Source: Acidobacteriota bacterium
GTDB taxonomy: Bacteria > Acidobacteriota > UBA6911 > JACQSX01
Length of the DNA stretch: 64,000 nt
NCBI GenBank assembly: GCA_016211105.1
Contig: JACQSX010000033.1
Location: 272,816 to 336,815, forward strand
Direction of reading: 5' to 3'
Below are positions 54,047 through 60,848 of this stretch, in pieces. Made by a program: the position numbers and the translations under genes. The notes under the pieces were generated by a model that had not been told where the DNA came from, ran no database searches, and saw only the letters and a list, made by a program, of their open reading frames with translations. How positions within the stretch are numbered: position 1 is the first letter of the stretch; every line of letters starts with the position of its first letter.

Positions 54047-56407
54047 TCATTTCTTGTCATCATCCGTAAGCCCCATCATATCTTGCAATTCCTGGTTCGC
54101 GGGTGCAGACGGTGGCGAACGCCGACTTAATGATTCCTGGGCCATGGTTTGTGACTCTGGAGTTTTCTGAGCTGAAGAAAGAGGCTTACGGGAACGCTTG
54201 CCGGCACGTTCTCCGGCAAAACGACCTTTCAGCCGATTCACCCAGCCCTTGGACTCAGGCTTACGGGGTTCGTATCGATATCGATAACTATAGTAATGAT
54301 AGTCGCTGCGCTGATAATCGATTTCCGCCTGGATATCATTCATGATAACCCCCCAGACCTTGCATCCTAGGGCTTCCAGGCGGAGTTTGGAGCGTTTCAA
54401 TACTTCTCTGCCGATTCTCCCGATCTGATAGGAGAGGATGACCCCATCCACTTTTGGCGCCAATATCGATGCGTCCGTAACCGGGAGGATCGGTGACGTA
54501 TCAATGAGAATCACATCAAACATTTCACGTGCTTCTGCAAATAACTTATCAACCATGGGAGAGTTCAGCAGCTCGGCTGGGTTTTCCACGGTGCGGCCCG
54601 TGGGCAGTAAATAGAGGTACTCTAAGCCGGGCGTCAGTTGGGCTATCTTTAAGCCGAACTTGCCTAAAATAATATCGTCTATCGTACGGTAACACTCTTT
54701 CAATTCTTTCGTTCCCTGCAAGATGTCGTTCAAACCGGGGGACTTTTCTACCCCAAAAACTCTCTCCACGTAAGGACGCCGCAGGTCAGCGTCGATTAAC
54801 AGAGTCTTTCTCCCCGTCTGAGCAAACACCACAGCCAGATTCGTTGCCGATGTGGTCTTCCCCTCCTGGAGCACAGAACTGGTGATCAAGACGACCTTTC
54901 CATTCGTTCTGCTCATGACACTGGCGACATTGGTTCTCATCGTGCGGTACGCTTCCGACGCAACCGCCTTCGAATCAAAGTGGGTGGGAAGCCGCGCAAA
55001 CCTATCCAGGTCTTCTTCGGTGACGTTGGGTGGAAAATCCTCCAACTTCAGTCGGCTTTTTACGTCATCTACCTGAATGTGGGGAATGACGCCCAGCACG
55101 ACGGAATCGATGTACCGTTCGACGTCTTCGATCGTTCCAATTGAGGTATCCAGAGACTCAAGGACAAAGGCAAAAACTCCCCCTACCAGGATCCCAATCA
55201 GCGCTCCAATTAAACTCTGATACAAGCGGTTTCGTTGCGGCAACGCTTCAGCGCTTTGCGCTTTTTCAACGAAAGTGATGTCCTCAGTTTTCTCCTTCTG
55301 CTGAATTTCGCCATCCTGTAATCGCTGGCGCAGGTTGCTCGCCAAGGTCTGCTTTTCCTTCACTACAGATTGCAAGTCTTCCAGTTGGCGCAATACTTCA
55401 GGCTGACGACTCAGTTCAGCCTCTTGTCGCGCCAAGGTGCTCTCGAGGCGATCGTACTCTGCTGCTACCGCGTCTAACCGCCGCACTACATTTGCCAGGC
55501 TGGATTCGAGGCGGCGCTCTTCGCTTGCCAGTTGAGCCGAAAGATTAACTACCTGCGGAGAAGCTGAGGTTTGATATCGCAGCAAGTCGGCCTTCCTGGC
55601 CCGCAACTCTGCAACGATACTGGACCGCTTCGTCAGTTCGTCAGCGAGAGCGCGAAGTATTGCATCATCCACCTGAATAAAGGACTGCAGCAAGGCGTCG
55701 TAATCCTTGGTCTGCTGGAGGCGGACCAAGGTTGAGAGCGCGGCACGGGCATCCTGCAGCTTCTGCTGATATTGAAGACGCCGCTCCTGAATATCTCCCG
55801 AACGCGCCAGGTCCGTAGCCAGAATTGGCGCGTTGGCTCGTTTGAAATCGCTCACGTTCTTTGTCGTCTGCTGCAATTCTGATTCCGTTTCCGTGAGCTG
55901 TTGACGAATAAATTGAACCGTCTCGTCCAGGCGCTTATTCCGCTCTTCCTCAGAATGTTTAATGTAGGCTTCCGTGACCGTGTTGGCGAGGACAATCGCC
56001 TGCTCTGGGCTGGATGCCGTTACCGTAATCGCAAGAATGTCGCTATTTTCATGCTGTTTGGCTTCGATTTGGCCCTTCAACCGATCCACCGCATCCTTGG
56101 CGCCGACCCCGTTCTTGATCAGGTTCAGACGCCGGGCGACTTCCTCCAGCACAGGGCGGCTGGTGACCACAACGGTTTGAGTGGCCATATCATCGTACGT
56201 ACCGTAACTGATCACGCTGACCATCAGCCCAGCCAGTGTTGCACTTTTGTTGATTTTTACCAGCGTCTTTGCCTGGTAGACAGGCGGAGGGGCTTGAGTC
56301 AAAGTATACGTAGCCAGACCCATCAGAATCGGCGCCGCCAGGATGATCCACTTACGTTTCCGTAGAACTCGATAAAGATCTCTCAGATTAACTTCTACCT
56401 GAGCCAT
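54047..56407 (-). CDS. Wzz-BY-kinase (Wzc-like tyrosine autokinase and chain-length regulator)
   Basis: The 786-residue protein has an N-terminal Wzz domain (residues 1-100, one helix near 20-35), a long coiled-coil periplasmic part (about 150-380), a second helix (about 396-416) and a cytoplasmic BY-kinase. The kinase shows Walker A SSVLQEGKTTSA (about 510-521), A' LLIDADLRRP (536-545) and B DVILIDTSP (631-639). A tyrosine cluster follows at about 698-712 (YQRSDYHYYSYRYRYEP), which is the autophosphorylation site. The last 70 residues are basic and Ser/Pro rich, unlike most Wzc proteins, which end at the tyrosines. It controls chain length and export, and is one base or two from the wza gene. 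Confidence 0.93.
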   Translation of the reverse strand: MAQVEVNLRDLYRVLRKRKWIILAAPILMGLATYTLTQAPPPVYQAKTLVKINKSATLAGLMVSVISYGTYDDMATQTVVVTSRPVLEEVARRLNLIKNGVGAKDAVDRLKGQIEAKQHENSDILAITVTASSPEQAIVLANTVTEAYIKHSEEERNKRLDETVQFIRQQLTETESELQQTTKNVSDFKRANAPILATDLARSGDIQERRLQYQQKLQDARAALSTLVRLQQTKDYDALLQSFIQVDDAILRALADELTKRSSIVAELRARKADLLRYQTSASPQVVNLSAQLASEERRLESSLANVVRRLDAVAAEYDRLESTLARQEAELSRQPEVLRQLEDLQSVVKEKQTLASNLRQRLQDGEIQQKEKTEDITFVEKAQSAEALPQRNRLYQSLIGALIGILVGGVFAFVLESLDTSIGTIEDVERYIDSVVLGVIPHIQVDDVKSRLKLEDFPPNVTEEDLDRFARLPTHFDSKAVASEAYRTMRTNVASVMSRTNGKVVLITSSVLQEGKTTSATNLAVVFAQTGRKTLLIDADLRRPYVERVFGVEKSPGLNDILQGTKELKECYRTIDDIILGKFGLKIAQLTPGLEYLYLLPTGRTVENPAELLNSPMVDKLFAEAREMFDVILIDTSPILPVTDASILAPKVDGVILSYQIGRIGREVLKRSKLRLEALGCKVWGVIMNDIQAEIDYQRSDYHYYSYRYRYEPRKPESKGWVNRLKGRFAGERAGKRSRKPLSSAQKTPESQTMAQESLSRRSPPSAPANQELQDMMGLTDDDKK

Positions 56408-56409
56408 TG

Positions 56410-57384
56410 CTACTGCCTCTTTGCAATATCAACCAATATTAGAGAATCGCGCAGAAAACTGAGGATGGGGGTGACCGCGTTAACCACATCAGCAACACGA
56501 GCGCGGCCACTTTTGGGGACGTAAACCACGTCACCACTTTTCAGAACGACATTGCGCGAGAAATCCCCTTTTTTGTAAATGTCGCTGAAGTTAATATCCA
56601 TGATCTCACTGCCTTCGGGACGCACGACAAAAACATGCTTCGCCTGGGCCGACGTGGAGAGCGTCCCAGCGCGTGAAATCACTTCCAATAAAGTCAAATC
56701 CTCTGGACTGTGCAGCACTTGTGGCGCCCGCACCTCGCCTAACACGAAATAAGTCTTGGCTACCGTCTCAAGCGAAGGTACAAAGACGATGTCTCCCGGG
56801 TTCACAAGGATGTTTTTGGACTGATCGCCCTTCAACACGATGTCGTAGATATTTGTGGTTTCTTTCCTACCGTCGGTTCGAGTAACCTGCACTGCGGCCA
56901 AATTTGCACGCGAGGAGAACCCGCCGTGTTGCACGATAAATTCTAAGATGGGGACACTGCCGAAAATAGAGAACTGGCCAGCATTTTGCACCTCACCGAC
57001 CAGAAAAGCTTTCTGGCTTTCAAATCCGAGAGTAATGATCTGAACGATGGGTCTTTGGAAGATCGCGTGTAACTCCGACTGGACTAAGTCTCGCAGTTTG
57101 CTGGTAGTAAGCCCCGTTACGTTGATAAGCTTGTTGACAAAAAACGGAATAAACAATGTTCCGTCCGGCGCAACCGTCAGGTTCTCTTGTAGATACTCAT
57201 TCCCGGTCCACACCGTTATTTTCACCGTATCCCCAGGACCCAGCAAATAACCAGGCTGTGACAAGCCAGGAGAAGAGGGAGGCGGCGCAGCCAACTGCTG
57301 TGGAACCTGAGAGGTGGGAACGCTGCTTTGTGGATAAAGTAGAATCGGACAAAAGGAGACCAGCAAGAGAGCAAGAATCCTCAT
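56410..57384 (-). CDS. Wza-like polysaccharide export protein (OPX)
   Basis: The 324-residue protein starts MRILALLLVSFCPILLYPQS, a signal peptide that lacks an obvious lipobox. It then has the polysaccharide export domain (YLLGPGDTVKITVWTGNEYL, residues about 45-120) and two SLBB domains (KAFLVGEVQNAGQFSI and YFVLGEVRAPQVLHS). Near the C-terminus is VVLKSGDVVYVPKSGRARV, with a helix that may cross the outer membrane. It forms the export channel with the Wzc-like protein. Its ATG overlaps the MerR-like gene stop as ATGA. Confidence 0.93.
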   Translation of the reverse strand: MRILALLLVSFCPILLYPQSSVPTSQVPQQLAAPPPSSPGLSQPGYLLGPGDTVKITVWTGNEYLQENLTVAPDGTLFIPFFVNKLINVTGLTTSKLRDLVQSELHAIFQRPIVQIITLGFESQKAFLVGEVQNAGQFSIFGSVPILEFIVQHGGFSSRANLAAVQVTRTDGRKETTNIYDIVLKGDQSKNILVNPGDIVFVPSLETVAKTYFVLGEVRAPQVLHSPEDLTLLEVISRAGTLSTSAQAKHVFVVRPEGSEIMDINFSDIYKKGDFSRNVVLKSGDVVYVPKSGRARVADVVNAVTPILSFLRDSLILVDIAKRQ

Positions 57385-57656
57385 GGCTTCCCTCCCCCAA
57401 CCTTGACGCTGATCCGCACAGAATCACGCAACTCTTCAGTGGCCATTTGATAGGCGACCCGATAGCGCAAGCCGCGTCTTAAATGGGTCCAGATTAAGCC
57501 GATTTTCTCCACATCGTGAGCGGAGTAAAAGCGGTAAGCCTTTTCTCCGATCACTTTTTTTCGGGGAGAAATATAACCCTTTTGTTCCAAGTAGTACAGT
57601 TTGCTGCGGGGAATATCAATCATTTGAAGCACTTCGGCGGTACCCAGGGCCTTCAT
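57381..57656 (-). CDS. MerR-like HTH regulator
   Basis: The 91-residue protein has a MerR-type winged helix: LGTAEVLQMIDIPRSKLYYLEQKGYISPRK, then AYRFYSAHDVEKIGLIWTHLRRG. It ends in a short helix and lacks an effector-binding domain, so it is a minimal regulator. It overlaps the wza start by four bases and so must be translated with it. It likely regulates its own promoter (57677-57705), which contains a dyad. A short MerR upstream of a polysaccharide export operon is unusual, but conserved context outside this window would be needed to confirm it. Confidence 0.75.
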   Translation of the reverse strand: MKALGTAEVLQMIDIPRSKLYYLEQKGYISPRKKVIGEKAYRFYSAHDVEKIGLIWTHLRRGLRYRVAYQMATEELRDSVRISVKVGGGKP

Positions 57657-57676
57657 GACTTTAAACTTGAACTCAA

Positions 57677-57709
57677 ACTTTAATTAGACTTTTCAATTTA
57701 GTCAAGTCT
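57677..57709 (-). promoter_or_regulatory. promoter with dyad upstream of the merR-wza-wzc unit
   Basis: On the minus strand a TTGACT (-35, 57700-57705) and TAAAGT (-10, 57677-57682) are separated by 17 bases. An inverted repeat with arms AGACTT/AAGTCT spans 57686-57709 and so covers the -35 and spacer, where MerR-type operators sit. A direct repeat AAGTTT flanks the -10 downstream. The leader to the ATG at 57656 is about 13 bases. Confidence 0.5.
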
Positions 57710-57801
57710 ATCCATTCAGTCCAACAGCGTTGCTCAATCTGAGTTAGACACTTCCTCACAGTCGGACCGAGCGGTGTTCAAAGCTCTCGCTGCGGAAACG
57801 A

Positions 57802-59574
57802 TCACGACGATTTTCTGTTTTTATCCACCGACTGGCTGGATATTGATCTTGCAGGAAGTTCTCGCCCAGTGATGGCTCGGGTGATATGGACTGAGGCATG
57901 CCGGGCCAGATTCACAATTTTCGGTTCATAGAGTGGTTCGCCTTCAGCCGAAGAGAGAATCTTCACTGTGGGGCGCATGGAGTTTTCTGTGTTCACATCG
58001 ATTACTTTTCCCACTTCCCCCGTACTGAGTACTACACATTCGTTAAACGGATACACGGAAAAACTGCGGATCAACGCCTTCACAAGACGATCTGAAAACT
58101 CGCCCCCATGGCCGGTCAGCTCTTTCATGGTCTGGTATCCGGTGATTTCGTTCCGATTAGGACGCGCGTGCGTGCATGCTTCAAAAACATCGGCAATGCC
58201 AAGCACTTTTGCCTCAATACAGATATCTTTTCCCTTCAGACCATAAGGAAATCCGGTTCCATTCTCACGTTCATAAACCTGGCTTACGATCCTGGATAGC
58301 CACTCAAATCCGGGAATATTGGAAAGTATCTGGGCTGAATAGACGGGCCTCTGCCGTATCTCGCCCTGTTCTTTCGGGGTGAGAGCGCTCGCCATATAAA
58401 TCACTTTTCTGGGGATCTTTGCGGTGCCAATGTCATGGAGAATACCGGCCAAACATAGCTGTGTGATCTGGGTTTCCGGCATGTCCAAGGTCTGCCCGAT
58501 CCGAGACGCGATAATCGCAACATTGACCGAGTGCCGCGCCAGGGAAAACTCGACGGTGTGATCCGTGGCTAACAGGAGTAAGCCATTGTCCTGCTTCAAC
58601 AAGCCAACGACTCGCCCGGCGATCTCTAGACCCTTCTGAGGGTCGACCAGTGCATCGACTTCAGCGCGATGGATCGACGCCAGAAAGAAAAGCGTGGCTT
58701 CCTTGTAGACCGTGGCGGCAGTTTCGCCAATTTCCTGTTGGCTCAAATCTCCGGCGCCGACACTTTCGGCAGAGGGCGCCTCGGCAGCAGGAAATGTCTC
58801 TGCAACGTTCTTTCTCACCACATCGCGCTCGGCACTTTCAGCCCTTCCGAAGACAACTCTTCGTTCTATTTCTGTGCCCTCCACCGGCGCTTGTGGCTTG
58901 GTCAACTCCTCGGCTTCATCTCGTCCCTTATCCTCGACTTTTGGAAGCTCACCAGCGCCTTCATCACCGGCCTTGTTCGCGGTTTCTTCCAGATCCTGAA
59001 CAGCCGAAGGAAGCCATGTCTGAGAATTCCTAAAAGTTGTCACCACGTTCCTGACTTGGCTTGGAGGAGAAAGCGGCTCCAGAGCAGGGCGCTTGGGAGC
59101 CATCTTGGCACTGAGCCTGCCCGGCTCTTCGGTCTTAAGGAGTTGCAATATTCCCTTCAACCTTCGCTCGAATTCATTCAGGTCCACCGGGCGCTGTACG
59201 TAGTCACTGGCAAAAGTCTCGTGTCGCTGCGCATTGTCGGGAATTTCCCCGGGAGGGCTGATGAACATGAAAGGGATAACTTCCGTGTTTCTCTCCTCAC
59301 GAAGTTGTTGGCATAGTTGGTAAGCATCCGTCAGGGGGAGATTTATGGCCGCGATAACTAGCTGGGCTGAATACTTCAGTGCTAGATCTAATGCGACAAC
59401 CCCATCGCGAGCGTCCATCACACGAAACTTGTATTTTTCCAAGACTGACCGTAGGTTGGAAGCTTCCACTCTATCGTTAGTCGCTAGCACGGCGACAGGC
59501 AGTTTCTGGGCCAAGGCCGCACCCTGTGCAACCTTTCGAAACTGATTCAAGAGCTGACTCCCCCTTATTACCAT
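57802..59574 (-). CDS. REC-HD-GYP protein with both active sites degenerate
   Basis: The 590-residue protein has an N-terminal receiver-like domain (about 25-145). The phosphoacceptor position is Ala (LVIAAINLP, residue about 76, where Asp is expected), the acidic pocket reads ATND, and the usual lysine is Arg (VQRPVD). A 200-residue acidic/proline-rich linker follows. The HD-GYP part has LHDIG and HS(V)N, but the HP motif reads QRP, HHExxDGxGYP reads VYERENGTGFP, and only the final D (IADVFEA) remains. It probably lacks phosphodiesterase activity and may bind c-di-GMP or partners instead. The ATG 59574 is chosen over upstream frame because the promoter places +1 there. Confidence 0.8.
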   Translation of the reverse strand: MVIRGSQLLNQFRKVAQGAALAQKLPVAVLATNDRVEASNLRSVLEKYKFRVMDARDGVVALDLALKYSAQLVIAAINLPLTDAYQLCQQLREERNTEVIPFMFISPPGEIPDNAQRHETFASDYVQRPVDLNEFERRLKGILQLLKTEEPGRLSAKMAPKRPALEPLSPPSQVRNVVTTFRNSQTWLPSAVQDLEETANKAGDEGAGELPKVEDKGRDEAEELTKPQAPVEGTEIERRVVFGRAESAERDVVRKNVAETFPAAEAPSAESVGAGDLSQQEIGETAATVYKEATLFFLASIHRAEVDALVDPQKGLEIAGRVVGLLKQDNGLLLLATDHTVEFSLARHSVNVAIIASRIGQTLDMPETQITQLCLAGILHDIGTAKIPRKVIYMASALTPKEQGEIRQRPVYSAQILSNIPGFEWLSRIVSQVYERENGTGFPYGLKGKDICIEAKVLGIADVFEACTHARPNRNEITGYQTMKELTGHGGEFSDRLVKALIRSFSVYPFNECVVLSTGEVGKVIDVNTENSMRPTVKILSSAEGEPLYEPKIVNLARHASVHITRAITGRELPARSISSQSVDKNRKSS

Positions 59575-59580
59575 ATCCGT

Positions 59581-59609
59581 ACTATACACAATATCACTTG
59601 TCAATTCAA
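59581..59609 (-). promoter_or_regulatory. candidate promoter, leaderless start
   Basis: TTGAAT (59604-59609) and TATAGT (59581-59586) on minus are 17 bases apart. The +1 would be near 59574, the A of the ATG chosen for the REC-HD-GYP gene, so the message would be leaderless. A TTGACA is also present at 59599-59604 but is only 12 bases from this -10. No Shine-Dalgarno precedes the ATG. Confidence 0.4.
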
Positions 59610-59714
59610 GAGGATAGAGCAAGAGGTAACTTTCAAGACGTTTTACGGGCTTCGCGCGTGAATTATTTTTTGCACAACTTGCAAGCCTCATAACTTCTAA
59701 GAACTTATGCAATT

Positions 59715-59746
59715 TGTGGAAAATTCTGTGGATAACCTGTGGATGT
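59715..59746. promoter_or_regulatory. cluster of DnaA-box-like 9-mers
   Basis: Three 9-mers on the same strand occur at 59715-59723 (TGTGGAAAA), 59727-59735 (TGTGGATAA, a perfect complement of TTATCCACA) and 59738-59746 (TGTGGATGT). They are spaced 11-12 bases apart, close to one helical turn. They lie 140 bases upstream of the REC-HD-GYP start. DnaA could repress or time that gene. No dnaA or dnaN is near, so this is not the normal oriC arrangement. Confidence 0.5.
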
Positions 59747-59772
59747 TCATCACCGCCCCCTCTCCTGCACCG

Positions 59773-60684
59773 TTAGGGTTCTTCCAAAGGCGCGAATAGT
59801 GCGGGAAACTCAGGGGCAGCTTCGCAGTTCGCTGAATTCTCACAAAGCTGTTCCCACCAGCGAGAGGCGAACTCAATAAAGTGAGCCAAATTAGGTCCTT
59901 CCATTTGCTGGCGCTTCGTGTAGCCCCGCATAAGCACCCCTACCTTGTACCGCAGTTCGTCAAAAGCCGCCTCACGCCGAACCCGACACAAGCTTGAATC
60001 CCGCACACGCGAATAAAGAGCGCGAGCGCGCCAACGATCCATTCCCCAAAATTGCCGCGAAAGCTGGTCCTGGTGCCCTCCGAATTTAGTCACTAATTTT
60101 TCCGCCACCAGTGAAACCCGGTATCGCGCTGACACGCGCAGCCACAACTCATAGTCTTCGCATACGGGATAGGACGGATCAAACCGGCCCACGTCCTCAA
60201 ATATTGACTTGTGGACCATCACGGCAGAAGGACTCACCACACACAACCGGAGACAATCTTTAAAAATCCAGCCTTCCGGTTTGCGATGCTTTTTCATCGG
60301 ATTGACCCTTCGCCCTCGCCGTATCCAAACCTCATCTGTGTGGCAGATCTTGTCGCCAGTGGAACTAATCCGGTCCAATTGCTTGAAAAGCTTGGCAGGC
60401 GACCACAGATCATCGGAGTCCAGAAAAGCCAGCCAGTCGGCTCGCGCCATCTCAATCCCAATATTTCGAGCCGCGCTTACGCCCTGGTGAACGCTCCGGC
60501 AGTAATGAATCCTCGGATTGGAGAGATAAGTTCTGCAACTGAATTCGGTCGCGTCTTCCGATCCATCATCCACAATGATTAATTCCCAGTTGGAAAAAGT
60601 CTGGTGGAGAACCGACTCTACCGCCCGTTGAAGAAAAGCTACGCGGTTTCGGGTAGGTATGATGATGGAAACTTCTGGGACCAA
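59773..60684 (-). CDS. GT2-family glycosyltransferase
   Basis: The 303-residue protein has EVSIIIPTRNRVAFLQRAVESV, LIIVDDGSEDATEF (nucleotide-binding Asp), AFLDSDDLWSPAKL (DXD) and EDYELWLRVSARY (acceptor-side ED). It starts at TTG 60684. It is outside the main polysaccharide locus, among c-di-GMP genes, and may act in the same glycan. No membrane helices are predicted. Its stop is at 59773, before the DnaA-box cluster. Confidence 0.92.
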   Translation of the reverse strand: MVPEVSIIIPTRNRVAFLQRAVESVLHQTFSNWELIIVDDGSEDATEFSCRTYLSNPRIHYCRSVHQGVSAARNIGIEMARADWLAFLDSDDLWSPAKLFKQLDRISSTGDKICHTDEVWIRRGRRVNPMKKHRKPEGWIFKDCLRLCVVSPSAVMVHKSIFEDVGRFDPSYPVCEDYELWLRVSARYRVSLVAEKLVTKFGGHQDQLSRQFWGMDRWRARALYSRVRDSSLCRVRREAAFDELRYKVGVLMRGYTKRQQMEGPNLAHFIEFASRWWEQLCENSANCEAAPEFPALFAPLEEP

Positions 60685-60848
60685 GGTCTTTTTAACCCGC
60701 GCCTACCGCCAATAAGCTTGGTGGTTACGCCATCCGTGGTCGACCGCGGCGGCGGCCGAATGAAGACAACGGGACAACAAGCATCGACAGACGCTGTGAG
60801 CCCTACCCGCAGACAAGGGACCGCGGAAAAAGGAAAGGAAGCACAGGG

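Noticed and set aside
59715..59746. Chromosomal origin of replication
   Set aside because: Only three boxes, no AT-rich unwinding region, and no dnaA, dnaN, rpmH or gyrB near; kept as a DnaA-box cluster only.
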